From the IMG/VR virus record IMGVR_UViG_3300025872_000235, positions 1 through 28,534 of that record: 28,534 nucleotides of DNA; one strand, given 5' to 3'. This document shows, in pieces, positions 7,210 to 16,143 of the stretch. Origin of the DNA: a virus. Positions within the stretch are counted from its first letter, which is position 1. Every line of letters begins with the position of its first letter. The position numbers and the translations under genes were made by a program. The notes under the pieces were generated by a model, which saw nothing but the letters and a program-made list of their open reading frames with translations, ran no database searches and had not been told where the DNA came from.

Positions 7210-8538
7210 ATGGCTTGGCCTTCTGGTAACCCCGGTTATACGCCCGTCCCGTCGGGCGGCATCAGCACGAACCCCGGCCCCTCGCCCGTTCTGAACCAGA
7301 GCGGCGGCCCCTCGTTCTCGTTCGACCTTGGCGCTGCGAACGCGGCGCTCAAGGAGCTTTACGATGACCAGAAGATCGCGAATCTGGTCTACAAGAACAA
7401 CCCGTTCCTTGCGATGGTCCCGAAGATGGAGGAGTTCGGCGGCAAGTACATGCCGATTCCGCTGATCATCAACACCTCGCAGGGCCGCAGCGCGACGTTC
7501 TCCAACGCGCAGGGGCAGCAGACCGCGGCGACGATTCAGTCGTTCGCGCTGACCCGCGCGGCGAACTACAGCATCGCGCAGATCGACAACCAGACGATGC
7601 TGGCGTCGAAGACCGACAAGATGGCGTTCATCAACGGCGCGCAGGTTGTGATTGACGGCGCGATCCGGGCGCTGACCAACTCGCTCGCCACGCAGATTTT
7701 CCGCAGCGGGTCGGGCGCGATTGGCGCGATTGGCGGCTGGAACTCGGTGACCGGCCTTGTGACGCTGGCGAATGCGTCGGACATCGTGAACTTTGAAGTG
7801 AACATGACGCTCCAGACGCGCAACCCGACTTCGGGTTCGATCACCAGCAGCGCGAGCGCCTACGTCATCTCCGTCAACCGCACCGCCGGCACGTTCGTTG
7901 TGTCGGGTTCGATGGGCGGCTCGGCGGGCTTCGCGTGGGGCCCGTCCGTTGGCGACACCATCAACGTGGTTGGCGACTACAACCTTGCGATGAAGGGTCT
8001 GTCCGGCTGGCTCCCGACCACGGCTCCGACTTCGGGCGACAACTTCTTCGGCGTTGACCGCTCGCAGGATCCGACCCGTCTGGCCGGCGTGCGCTTCAAC
8101 GGCTCGTCGGAGTCGATTGAGGAGGCCGTGATCGACGCCTCGCTGCTGGTCGCCCGCGAGGGTGGCACGCCCGACGTTTGCATCATGAACTTCGCCTCGT
8201 ACGCGGCGCTTGAGAAGTCGCTTGGTGCCAAGGCGCAGTACATCAGCTTCGACGGGCCGGCGAAGATCTCGTTCCCGGGCATCCTCATCAACGGCGCTGC
8301 GGGCCAGATCAAGGTCTTCCCCGACCGTTCCTGCACGGCGAAGACGGGCTACCTGCTCCAGATGGACACTTGGAAGCTGTACTCGCTGGGTCCGGCCCCG
8401 CACATCAGCAAGTACGCTGACGGGCTGGAGATGCTCCGCGTGTTCAACAGCGATGCTGCTGAGCTTCGCGTCGTGTCCTACTCCAACCTTGGCTGCAACG
8501 CTCCCGGCTTCAACGCCGTGGTGCAGCTTGGTGCGTAA
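7210..8538 (+). CDS. Major capsid protein
   Basis: Main shell subunit, 442 residues, expected HK97 fold. It follows the scaffold directly and has typical stretches: an N-terminal arm rich in Gly/Pro/Ser, then LKELYDDQKIANLVYKNNPF and PKMEEFGGKYMPIPLI, an inserted beta-rich segment at about 195-262 (possible I-domain), GLSGWLPTTAP with FFGVDRSQDP and RLAGVRFN, then the P/A-domain core ESIEEAVIDASLLVAREGG and a C-terminal SNLGCNAPGFNAVVQL. The start at ATG 7210 lacks a strong Shine-Dalgarno (only AGGTGCTCGT). A strong hairpin follows the gene at 8553-8583, common after highly expressed capsid genes. Confidence 0.92.
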   Translation: MAWPSGNPGYTPVPSGGISTNPGPSPVLNQSGGPSFSFDLGAANAALKELYDDQKIANLVYKNNPFLAMVPKMEEFGGKYMPIPLIINTSQGRSATFSNAQGQQTAATIQSFALTRAANYSIAQIDNQTMLASKTDKMAFINGAQVVIDGAIRALTNSLATQIFRSGSGAIGAIGGWNSVTGLVTLANASDIVNFEVNMTLQTRNPTSGSITSSASAYVISVNRTAGTFVVSGSMGGSAGFAWGPSVGDTINVVGDYNLAMKGLSGWLPTTAPTSGDNFFGVDRSQDPTRLAGVRFNGSSESIEEAVIDASLLVAREGGTPDVCIMNFASYAALEKSLGAKAQYISFDGPAKISFPGILINGAAGQIKVFPDRSCTAKTGYLLQMDTWKLYSLGPAPHISKYADGLEMLRVFNSDAAELRVVSYSNLGCNAPGFNAVVQLGA

Positions 8539-8552
8539 CCACTAACAGGCAT

Positions 8553-8583
8553 GGGGCGGCTCCAGCACGGCTGGGGTCGCCCC
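8553..8583 (+). terminator. Strong hairpin after the major capsid gene
   Basis: The stem is 8553-8566 with 8570-8583, 14 base pairs around a 3-base ACG loop, starting GGGGCG and ending CGCCCC. The two non-Watson-Crick pairs are G-U on the + strand RNA (they would be A-C on the other), so the functional RNA is the + transcript. Only a poor T-run (TTGTC) follows, so it may act as a partial terminator or a 3' stabiliser of capsid mRNA. Confidence 0.75.
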
Positions 8584-8601
8584 TTGTCATAGGAGACAAA
8601 C

Positions 8602-9105
8602 ATGGCCAATCGGTTTTTCAACCAGTTTGGCGGCACGCTTGAGCGCAAGGTGGTCAAGCTGTTCGCCAAGATCCTCTACACGGGCGGCGCTCCCACGCTG
8701 GTGGACAGCACGGTGTTGAACAGCGGCACCTCGCCCGTCACCGTCAACGAGTCGCAGGGCTTTGAGTCGCTGGTTCCGGGCAACAGCGGCTTCCAGCTTG
8801 TGCTGGGCAACAACAACGGCGGCGTTCCGGAGTACGACACTTACGTTCGCTTGCTGAATGTGTCGTTCAGCACGGTCATCCCGTCGGGCGGAATCCCCGG
8901 CTCATTCGTCTCTAGCGTGATCGTTCAGAACGACAACGTGAACGGTGCTGTGGGTGGCGTTCCTACGATTGATCTGATTACGTTGGTGAATTCTCCGTCT
9001 GCGCCGCCTCCGCCGTTTACTCCGACGGGGATCGCGCCCGGCGTGCCCGACAACGGCACGATCCTGTACGTCGAGTTGACGCTGTCGAACACCACGGCGT
9101 ACTAA
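8602..9105 (+). CDS. Putative virion accessory protein (possible capsid decoration)
   Basis: Function not recognised. The 167-residue product is beta-rich, with an N-terminal basic helix (MANRFFNQFGGTLERKVVKL) and then Gly/Ser/Thr/Asn-rich strands, a proline run (SAPPPPFTPTG) and a C-terminal strand LYVELTLSNTTAY. It lacks a signal peptide or membrane segment. The position just after the capsid gene and the composition suit a decoration or head-associated protein; this is inferred from context. AGGAGA at 8592-8597 provides the ribosome binding site. Confidence 0.72.
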   Translation: MANRFFNQFGGTLERKVVKLFAKILYTGGAPTLVDSTVLNSGTSPVTVNESQGFESLVPGNSGFQLVLGNNNGGVPEYDTYVRLLNVSFSTVIPSGGIPGSFVSSVIVQNDNVNGAVGGVPTIDLITLVNSPSAPPPPFTPTGIAPGVPDNGTILYVELTLSNTTAY

Positions 9106-9117
9106 CTGGAGGCTGTC

Positions 9118-9384
9118 ATGGTTCACCACGACAAGGCCACGGTCGCGATCATCCTTGGCAAGATGAAGCCGAAGTCTGCTCCCGATCACATGGCGGAGGA
9201 GCACGCGGAGGCCCATCCGGACGAGTCGCTGCACGCCTGCGCTGAGGATCTCCTTGGCGCGATTGCGGCCAAGGATGCTGCCGGTGTCGCGGATGCGCTC
9301 AAGGCGTTCTTCCACATTGCGGACGCCATGCCGCATGAGGAAGGTGAGCACATCAGCGAAGAGGAAGAGCACGGTCCGTACTGA
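9118..9384 (+). CDS. Small acidic helical protein in the head cluster
   Basis: Encodes 88 residues rich in Glu, His and Ala. It reads as a helical core (ACAEDLLGAIAAKDAAGVADA followed by LKAFFHIADA) flanked by acidic tails (EEHAEAHPDE and EEGEHISEEEEHGPY). Short proteins of this design, a single alpha-helical AADALKAFF-like unit with an acidic tail, recur next to capsid genes of podoviruses, but their role is not known to me. GGAGG lies upstream of ATG 9118. A large hairpin follows at 9395-9447. Confidence 0.75.
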   Translation: MVHHDKATVAIILGKMKPKSAPDHMAEEHAEAHPDESLHACAEDLLGAIAAKDAAGVADALKAFFHIADAMPHEEGEHISEEEEHGPY

Positions 9385-9394
9385 CTAGGGCTTG

Positions 9395-9447
9395 CAAGGG
9401 TCGCTCTAGCATCAACGCCGATCCGGGTTGGTGCTAGAGTGCCCTTG
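9395..9447 (+). terminator. Long imperfect hairpin before the adaptor gene
   Basis: CTCTAGCATCAAC (9404-9416) pairs with GTTGGTGCTAGAG (9427-9439), and outer AAGGG pairs with CCCTT. In all about 20 pairs form between 9395-9416 and 9427-9447, with one bulged base and three G-U wobbles on the + strand. There is no T-run after it, so simple intrinsic termination is unlikely. An RNA processing or stability element between capsid and tail genes is the better reading. The downstream GGAGG (9456-9460) stays outside the structure. Confidence 0.65.
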
Positions 9448-9464
9448 GCCCGTGCGGAGGCATC

Positions 9465-10475
9465 ATGGCGATCTACCCGAAAATGTCTCTGCCGCAGTTG
9501 CGAGTCGCCAGCCGCCAGCGCGCGGACATGGTCAACTCGCAGTTCATCACCAACGATGAACTGAACAGCTACATCAACGCCTCGTACTTTGAACTTTACG
9601 ATCTGCTGGTTCAGAAGTACGGCGATGACTACTACGTCGAGCAGTACAGCTTTCCGCTTTCGCAGAACATCACCCGCTACGACCTCCCTGCGGACTTTTT
9701 CAAGTTGCTGGGCGTCGATCTCCAGATCAGCGATGGTCCGGACGGGTACGTTTCTCTGAGGCCGTTCACGCTTGCTGAGCGCAACCGCTACAGCACGGCG
9801 AACGTGCAAACTTGGATCGGCGTCACGAATCTTCGGTACAGGCTGAGCGGGAACAAGCTTTGGTTCACGCCGTCTCCGCAGAGCGGACAAACGATCCGCA
9901 TTTGGTACATCCCGCGCCTGCGCGAGTTGACGGATCCGGTGACGCTGACGCTTTCGGGCGTCATTGCCGGCGACACGCTCAACTTCGGCAACACCTCGTT
10001 CATCGCGGGCGTGGATTTTGTGATCGGCGCGACCGACACGATCACCGCGCAGAATTTGGCGACGGCGGTCGAGACGGCGTTTACGGATTCGACGGCGACC
10101 GTGGCGAACGCCGTGATCACGTTTGAAACGACGGACACCACGGGGTACGCGCTTTCGGTCAGCAACGCAACGACCGTCGGCGTTGACCTTCGCATGGCGC
10201 TTTCGGCGGCGCTTGTGGTTGAATCCAGCGAGGTCGCGGACGGCATCTCTGGTTGGATGGAGTACGTCGTTACGGACGCGGCGATCAAGATGATGCAGAA
10301 GGAGGAGTCGGACACGACGGTCCTCCAGATCCAGAAGCAGGCGCTGATCAAGCGGATTGAAGCTGCTGCTGAGAACCGCGATGCGGGCTCGCCGGCCACT
10401 GTTGCCGACGTTCAGTGGACTAACGGTACTTGGCCGTTCGGCAACGGGTTTGGCGGCGGCGGCGGAATCCCTTAG
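9465..10475 (+). CDS. Head-tail adaptor (T7 gp11 / tail tubular A-like) with inserted domain
   Basis: Adaptor ring between portal and nozzle, 336 residues. The adaptor fold is recognisable in two parts: residues 1-156 (PQLRVASRQRADM, TNDELNSYINASYFELYDLL, LPADFFKLLGV, then IRIWYIPRLREL) and 250-316 (GISGWMEYVVTDAAIKMMQK, then ESDTTVLQIQKQALIKRI and NRDAGSPATVADV). Between them, at about 157-249, lies a Thr/Ala-rich beta module (AGDTLNFGNTSFIAGVDF, TAQNLATAVETAF) of a type seen as separate domains in phage surface proteins. Typical adaptors have about 200 residues, so the extra length is this insertion. GGAGG precedes ATG 9465. Confidence 0.87.
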   Translation: MAIYPKMSLPQLRVASRQRADMVNSQFITNDELNSYINASYFELYDLLVQKYGDDYYVEQYSFPLSQNITRYDLPADFFKLLGVDLQISDGPDGYVSLRPFTLAERNRYSTANVQTWIGVTNLRYRLSGNKLWFTPSPQSGQTIRIWYIPRLRELTDPVTLTLSGVIAGDTLNFGNTSFIAGVDFVIGATDTITAQNLATAVETAFTDSTATVANAVITFETTDTTGYALSVSNATTVGVDLRMALSAALVVESSEVADGISGWMEYVVTDAAIKMMQKEESDTTVLQIQKQALIKRIEAAAENRDAGSPATVADVQWTNGTWPFGNGFGGGGGIP

Positions 10476-10477
10476 CC

Positions 10478-11848
10478 ATGCCGACGATCAAGCAGCTTTC
10501 GCGCATCATCAGCACGGACGCTTCTTTGAATCGTCTGCAAGACCAGCTTGCTTCCGCGTTGAACCCCATCTTGCGGGAAGTGAAGGGCGACCTCACGGGG
10601 CCGCTTGAAAGCCCCATCGTGACGGGGCTGCAAGGCATTTCTGTTTCGACCGCGGTCCCGACCACGGGACAGGCGTTGGTCTACGACGGAACGCAGTGGG
10701 CTCCCGGCTCTGGCGGTGGAGGCGGCGGCGTTACTGCGGTGACGGCGTCATCTCCGCTGGCTTCTTCGGGCGGTACGACGCCGAATATTTCGTTGACCGG
10801 CGTGGTTGGCGCAGCCAACGGCGGTACCGGACTTTCAACTTCTGGAACGGCCGGCTGGGTTTTGACCGCGGACGGTCTTGGCGGCTGGACGAGCGGGCCT
10901 GCCCCGGGCGGAGCGCCTACCGGACCCGCCGGCGGCGTCCTTGGGTTCCCGGGAAGCACTTACCCCAACCCGAATGGGCTCGCGTGGACTACTTACGCGC
11001 CACTTGTAGGCAAGAACTTCATCGACATCGCCGCGCCTTACAACCTGTTGCCGATCACGTTCAAGCCGCAGGACGGCTACCCGGCAGGGTTCAATTACAA
11101 AGAAGGGCAGTCGCTTGAGGTTCAAGGCAGCGATGCTGCGTATTACAACGGCGTCGGAGGTGCCGCGCGACTGCTCGGAGGCAACGGGGGCGGCGGCGAC
11201 TCGGCGTCCTATGGTGGCGGCGGCGGTGCTGTCGAGATGATCGGCGGCATGGGCAACTACGGAGGTCTTGGGCCCAACATCGGCGGGAACGCCTTGGTGT
11301 CTGGCGGTCCCGGGACCAATGCCTACAACGGCAGCGGCGGCGGGTCGGCCACCATGCGAGGCGGAACCGGGTTGAACGGCCCGGGCGGTCACGCCTACGT
11401 TCGCGGCGGGTACGGCGGGTTTACCGGGACCAACGGCAAGGCGTACATCGGAGACATCGAAACCGCTGAAGTCCGGCTTGCTGCAACGAGCATCCTCACG
11501 ACGATCAACGGGCCGACGAAGCTGACGCCTGCCGGTACGGCGACGATCACGGCGGCGACCTACCAGTTCTCGCCTACCACGACTCTGCTGCCGTTTACCT
11601 CGTCTGGCAACCACACGCTGACTTCGACGCCGACCATCGTGACGGCCGGCGTGCCGTTCGGGCAGTTGGTGTTGCTGTACAACGCAGGAGCGCCGGGCAC
11701 TGGTCACATCCAACTGAATCGGGGCGCAGCGGAGGCGTTGTCGTTGAGCAACGCAAACCCTCGGATTGACGAAGGCGGATCCATGCTGCTGATGTTCGAC
11801 GGCACCTACTGGATCGAGATCATGCACACGCAAGCCACCAACGTCTAG
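10478..11848 (+). CDS. Tail fibre / receptor-binding protein with glycine-rich repeats
   Basis: Probable host-recognition protein of 456 residues. It begins with a helix (TIKQLSRIISTDASLNRLQ), followed by fibre-type modules GDLTGPLESPIVTGLQGISV and ANGGTGLSTSGTAGWVL. Residues about 227-324 contain repeated GG-x-A-x-x-x-GG-x-G units (for example GGHAYVRGGYG, GGSATMRGGTG, GGNALVSGGPG), suggesting stacked glycine-rich rungs or a polyglycine-II sandwich as known in the S16 gp38 adhesin. The C-terminal domain ends MLLMFDGTYWIEIMHTQ, a closing seen in many phage fibres. ATG 10478 is used; an upstream in-frame start at 10430 lies within the adaptor gene and adds an Arg-rich stretch of another frame. 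Confidence 0.8.
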   Translation: MPTIKQLSRIISTDASLNRLQDQLASALNPILREVKGDLTGPLESPIVTGLQGISVSTAVPTTGQALVYDGTQWAPGSGGGGGGVTAVTASSPLASSGGTTPNISLTGVVGAANGGTGLSTSGTAGWVLTADGLGGWTSGPAPGGAPTGPAGGVLGFPGSTYPNPNGLAWTTYAPLVGKNFIDIAAPYNLLPITFKPQDGYPAGFNYKEGQSLEVQGSDAAYYNGVGGAARLLGGNGGGGDSASYGGGGGAVEMIGGMGNYGGLGPNIGGNALVSGGPGTNAYNGSGGGSATMRGGTGLNGPGGHAYVRGGYGGFTGTNGKAYIGDIETAEVRLAATSILTTINGPTKLTPAGTATITAATYQFSPTTTLLPFTSSGNHTLTSTPTIVTAGVPFGQLVLLYNAGAPGTGHIQLNRGAAEALSLSNANPRIDEGGSMLLMFDGTYWIEIMHTQATNV

Positions 11849-11856
11849 GAGACGCC

Positions 11857-12999
11857 ATGAGCACGCCCAACATGAACTTGACGGTGCCGATTGTGAGCCA
11901 GACGGTCGGCCCGACTTGGGCCAACCAGATCAACGGCGACCTTTCGCTGATCGACGCGCACGATCACACTCTTGGGTGTGGCGTGCCGGTTCCGGTCGCC
12001 GGGCTGAACATCAACGGCAACCTGTCGTTTTTTAATTCCGCTGGGAACTTTTCTGTCACCGATCTTGAGAGCGTTCAGTTCTACAACCAAACAACCCTTG
12101 CTTCGGAACGGTCGCTCTACACGATTGGTGACAACCTTTACTACAACACGACGGGCGGCGCTTCCGTTCAGATCACCAACGGAACGAACGTCAACGCCGG
12201 CGCTGGCAGCATCACCGGCATGACCGGCGGCGCGAATGTCGCGTTCAATCCGGGCACTGGGGCTTTCACGTTTGAGCAGTCGGCCGGCTTGCCGGCGACT
12301 CTGGATGTCGGCACGGTGATCGTGCGCCCGCAGTCCATCGGCTCAAGCGGAATTGAAATTACCGCCCCGGCTGGTGCATCCCCGTACATTCTGACGCTGC
12401 CCATGAGCCTGCCGCCGTCGCAGGTTCTCATGTCGCTTGCGTCCAACGGCGACATCATCAAGCTGAGCATTGATGCTTCTACCCTCGTTTACCAGACTTC
12501 GACCCTGTTGAAGGTCGGCGTCATCGGAACCGCGAACTTGGGGGCCAGCATCGTTACGACCGCCAAGATCGACAATCTTGCCGTGACGGGCGAGAAGTTG
12601 GCTAGTCCGATCACGACCAACACGGGCGGTGTTGCCACTTACACGATTAGCGGCAACGGAACGTGGCAGAGCGTTTACACGATCCCGGCCACGATCAGTC
12701 TTACGACGCTGCGACCTTTGATGATCGTGTTTGAGGGTGACGGCAACGGTTCCGTTGGCGGCTACATGGAAGCCAGCACGACGGACGCCGAAACGCAAGT
12801 TTTGATCTACCAGAACTTGACCAACATCACGCAGAACCGCATCACGATCACCAACGGCATCAAGTACGCCCCGGGCGTCATGTCTTGCATTTTTTCGCCC
12901 ACCAACACGGGCACATGGACGATCAATCTTCAAGTGAAGCAGACCAGCGGCTCGTCAACGGTCTTCAAGAACGTGAAGTTCTTTGCCTATCAGATCTGA
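11857..12999 (+). CDS. Tail fibre-like virion protein
   Basis: The 380-residue protein begins MNLTVPIVSQTVGPTWANQI followed by NGDLSLIDAHDHTLGCG and VPVPVAGLNINGNLSF. This 'Asn-xxx-IDxHDHxxGxG' opening is a well known N-terminal module of phage fibre and minor tail proteins. Residues about 220-255 (IVTTAKIDNLAVTGEKLA) show the repeating pattern of fibre shafts that trimerise. The C-terminal 125 residues are beta-rich and probably form the distal domain. AGGAGA before ATG 11857 gives the ribosome binding site. With the preceding gene it forms a two-gene receptor-binding block placed between adaptor and nozzle. Confidence 0.8.
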   Translation: MSTPNMNLTVPIVSQTVGPTWANQINGDLSLIDAHDHTLGCGVPVPVAGLNINGNLSFFNSAGNFSVTDLESVQFYNQTTLASERSLYTIGDNLYYNTTGGASVQITNGTNVNAGAGSITGMTGGANVAFNPGTGAFTFEQSAGLPATLDVGTVIVRPQSIGSSGIEITAPAGASPYILTLPMSLPPSQVLMSLASNGDIIKLSIDASTLVYQTSTLLKVGVIGTANLGASIVTTAKIDNLAVTGEKLASPITTNTGGVATYTISGNGTWQSVYTIPATISLTTLRPLMIVFEGDGNGSVGGYMEASTTDAETQVLIYQNLTNITQNRITITNGIKYAPGVMSCIFSPTNTGTWTINLQVKQTSGSSTVFKNVKFFAYQI

Positions 13000-13008
13000 G
13001 AGGCCGCC

Positions 13009-16000
13009 ATGCTTGATCGGCAGAACATCACCATGCCGTTCGCCAACGGCGTGGACACCAAGACCGACGCCAAGCAGGTTGTCGCCGGCAAACTGCTTCG
13101 CCTTGAGAACGGCGTGTTCACGCGGCTCAAGTCGATTGAGAAGCGGCGCGGAAACGTCGCGCTGGGCTCCCAGATCGTGAATGCGCCGGGCACGGTTGTG
13201 TCGAACGGGATCGGTCTGGCAACTTATTCCGACGAGCTTCTCTTGGCCGGATCGGACAAGGTTTTCAGCTACGAGCAGGGCAGCGACGGCTGGGTCAACA
13301 AGGGCAAGTACGTTCCCATGAAAGTGACCAAGCAGTCGGTCATCAAGGATTCCAACCAGCAGTACAATCCCGACGGCGCTGTTCACGCAAACGGGCTTCA
13401 GCTTTACGCATGGGAAGAGGTTCCGACCGCGGGCACCACGATCATCAAGTACAACGTGATCGACACGATGACCGGGCAGGTTGTGGTGACCGCGCAGCAG
13501 TTGGCGACCACGGCGGTCATGCCGCGTGTCATCGTGAACAGCGGCTCGTTTCTGATCTACTTTTGCGATGCCTCACAGACGCGGCTGAAGCTTGCGGTCA
13601 TCTCCGCAAGTGCTCCTGCGTCAACGCCGACGTTCTACACATTGACCGCGGCGGGAGTGAACGACAACAGCCTTTCGGTGGACACGCTGGCCTACGACGT
13701 TTGCGTGATCCCGACGCAGGCTGGCAACCAGATTTATTTGGCGTTTGGCAACAACAACGCCGGCACCACGCTGCGGGCCTACCAGTACAGCGATCCCAGC
13801 TTGCAGATCACTGGAGCAACGCAAGTCACGCTTCCGGGCATCACGCGGTGCGTGACGGTGTTCGGCGCAAACACGATTGCGGCCGGCAACCAAGGTCCGG
13901 TCGTTGTTTATTCAAGAGACAACGGACTGAGCCCGTACACGGCCAGCATCTTGTTTGGCGCGTACACCTACCTGCTAAGCGCGGTTGGATTCGGCACAAT
14001 TGCGACGGGACTTGACTACCGTGCAGCGCGGCTGATCACCGGCTGCAACACGGCAACCGGCGCGGTTGGGTTTACGGTGTTCTTCGCCAAGGCCAGCGCG
14101 TTTCCGGAGTACACCTCCAAGGCGGTTGTTGACTCCGCCTATGCCGTGACGTTGACCGCTAGCTGGCAGATCACCGCTGCTCCTATCGGCAAGGCGTTTG
14201 TGCAGAACAACACGGTCTACCTGCCGATTGTTTTTTACTTCCCATTCACGTTGGGCGGCGACGGCGACACGAATCAGCAGAGCGCGTACTTTTTGGTGGA
14301 CGCCAACACCAACATCGTGGCGCGTGCGATGGACAGCTACGCCGCCAACTACCGGCAGCTAACATGGTACCCGGGTAGCTTGGCCTACCTTGCGTCGGCT
14401 CCATTGGCGAACGTGTTTTCGCCAGTAGCGAACACGTTTTCCTTGGCGGTCCTTGAGCAGGTCTTGATCCAAGGTTCGTTGCAGGATACGACCACTAACG
14501 TCTCTGAGTTGACGTTTGCGTTCAACGATCCGCAGACCGTCGCCATGCACAGCGAACTTGCTGGCAATCTGCACCTGTCTGGTGGATTTTTGCAGATGTA
14601 CGACGGCGTGAGCGTGGTGGAACACAACTTCCACCTGTACCCGCTTGTGTTCCCGTCCACGCCCGTGAGCGGCGGCAGCATCGCGGCCGGCACCTACCAG
14701 TACACGGTTTGCTACGAGTGGGTAGACAACGAGGGCAACGTCCACCAGAGCAGGCCGGCGGCTCCAAAGACCGTGATCGTGCCGACCGGCAGCATGCGCG
14801 TGCCGCTGAACATCAGCTATCTCCAGTTCACGGCCAAGCGCGCGGATCGTCCGGTTCAGATCGTGATTTACCGGACGGAGGCGAGCGGCAAGATCTTCTA
14901 TCGTGCCTCCAGCCTCACGACGCCCGACTTGAACGTGATCGGCGGCTCGCCCACGCTGACCGCTTACGATGGGCTTTCGGATGCCGACCTTGCGCTGCGC
15001 CCTGCGTTGTACACGCAGCCGCTGGTGACTACGGCTCCGACCGAAGTTGAGAACGCGCCCGCGCCTCCGACGGCGCTTGTGCAGTTGCACCGGAACCGTC
15101 TGTTCGTTCTGGACTCCACCAACCCGCTGCAAGTCTGGTACAGCAAGCTGCCTAGCGCAGGCACGCCGGTCGCGTTCAACGACGCTTGGATCAAGCAGAT
15201 TGACCCGCGCGGCGGCAACGTCACCGCGCTCGCCACGGTTGATGACAAGCTTCTTGTTTTCAAGCAGAACTTCATCTTTTACATCGTCGGTCAAGGTCCG
15301 AATAATCTTGACCTCAACAACGACTTCTCCGACGCGATCATGGTTACGTCGGACGCCGGATGCATTGACCCGCGCAGCATTGTCGGGACGCCCGTCGGCA
15401 TCATGTTCCAAAGCCGCAAGGGCATCTACTTGATCGACCGATCCTTGGCGGTGCAGTACGTCGGCGCTCCAGTGGAGGCGTTCAACGGCGAGACGATCAC
15501 CTCCGCCACGCTGGTCGCAGACACCAACCAAGTCCGCTTCACCCTCCAGAGCGGCAGCGTTCTGGTTTACGACTACTTTGTCGATCAGTGGGCGGTGTTC
15601 ACCAACTTGAACGCCGTTGACTCGCTGATCTGGCAGTCGAGCGTGATCGTCCTCCGGGCGAACGGGCAGACGCTGCGGGAGACGGCGGGCGTCTACACCG
15701 ACGCCGGATCTCCGATCCAGCTTCGGATTGAGACTTCTTGGCTCTCGTTCTTGAACATCCAAGGGTTCCAGCGGGTTCGCCGGATGCTGGTTCTTGGCGG
15801 TTGGCTGAGCCCGCATCAGCTTCGGATCGGCGTTTGCGTTGACTTTGACGAGACGATTGTTCAGCAGGTGACTGCAAACCCGACAACGCCGACGGCGTTT
15901 GGCGGTTCCAGCCCCTACGGCGAAGACGTTTACGGCGGACAGTTCCAGCTTTACCAGTGGCGGTTGGATCTTGCGCGACAGAAGTGCCAGACGGTAAAGT

Positions 16001-16125
16001 TCACCATTGAAGACTTGCCCGCAGCGACGGCGACAGGACAAGGCGTTTCGCTTTCCTCGCTTGCATTTGAGGTTGGCGCGAAGGTGGGCCTCGCGAAGGT
16101 TCCGGCTTCCCGCACCGTCAGCTAG
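13009..16125 (+). CDS. Tail nozzle / hub protein (P22 gp10 or T7 gp12-like)
   Basis: Large beta-rich protein of 1038 residues expected to form the short tail tube below the adaptor. It starts LDRQNITMPFANGVDTKTDA and LLRLENGVFTRLKSIEKRRG, the usual opening of this group, and ends with the conserved C-terminal block: VQLHRNRLFVLDSTNPLQVW, VTALATVDDKLLVFKQNFIF, ASTLVADTNQVRF-like strands, LVYDYFVDQWAVFTN and FQRVRRMLVLGGWLSPHQL. The pattern suggests a propeller-like fold of repeated strands. It is longer than P22 gp10 (472) or T7 gp12 (794), probably by extra domains near 150-600. GAGAGG precedes ATG 13009. The family assignment rests on pattern and position, not on an alignment. Confidence 0.82.
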   Translation: MLDRQNITMPFANGVDTKTDAKQVVAGKLLRLENGVFTRLKSIEKRRGNVALGSQIVNAPGTVVSNGIGLATYSDELLLAGSDKVFSYEQGSDGWVNKGKYVPMKVTKQSVIKDSNQQYNPDGAVHANGLQLYAWEEVPTAGTTIIKYNVIDTMTGQVVVTAQQLATTAVMPRVIVNSGSFLIYFCDASQTRLKLAVISASAPASTPTFYTLTAAGVNDNSLSVDTLAYDVCVIPTQAGNQIYLAFGNNNAGTTLRAYQYSDPSLQITGATQVTLPGITRCVTVFGANTIAAGNQGPVVVYSRDNGLSPYTASILFGAYTYLLSAVGFGTIATGLDYRAARLITGCNTATGAVGFTVFFAKASAFPEYTSKAVVDSAYAVTLTASWQITAAPIGKAFVQNNTVYLPIVFYFPFTLGGDGDTNQQSAYFLVDANTNIVARAMDSYAANYRQLTWYPGSLAYLASAPLANVFSPVANTFSLAVLEQVLIQGSLQDTTTNVSELTFAFNDPQTVAMHSELAGNLHLSGGFLQMYDGVSVVEHNFHLYPLVFPSTPVSGGSIAAGTYQYTVCYEWVDNEGNVHQSRPAAPKTVIVPTGSMRVPLNISYLQFTAKRADRPVQIVIYRTEASGKIFYRASSLTTPDLNVIGGSPTLTAYDGLSDADLALRPALYTQPLVTTAPTEVENAPAPPTALVQLHRNRLFVLDSTNPLQVWYSKLPSAGTPVAFNDAWIKQIDPRGGNVTALATVDDKLLVFKQNFIFYIVGQGPNNLDLNNDFSDAIMVTSDAGCIDPRSIVGTPVGIMFQSRKGIYLIDRSLAVQYVGAPVEAFNGETITSATLVADTNQVRFTLQSGSVLVYDYFVDQWAVFTNLNAVDSLIWQSSVIVLRANGQTLRETAGVYTDAGSPIQLRIETSWLSFLNIQGFQRVRRMLVLGGWLSPHQLRIGVCVDFDETIVQQVTANPTTPTAFGGSSPYGEDVYGGQFQLYQWRLDLARQKCQTVKFTIEDLPAATATGQGVSLSSLAFEVGAKVGLAKVPASRTVS

Positions 16126-16143
16126 GCGCGCTAAGGAGATCAC

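Noticed and set aside
10430-10477. Upstream start for the glycine-repeat protein
   Set aside because: The added residues are Arg-rich sequence read out of frame within the adaptor gene; ATG 10478 follows the stop by two bases.
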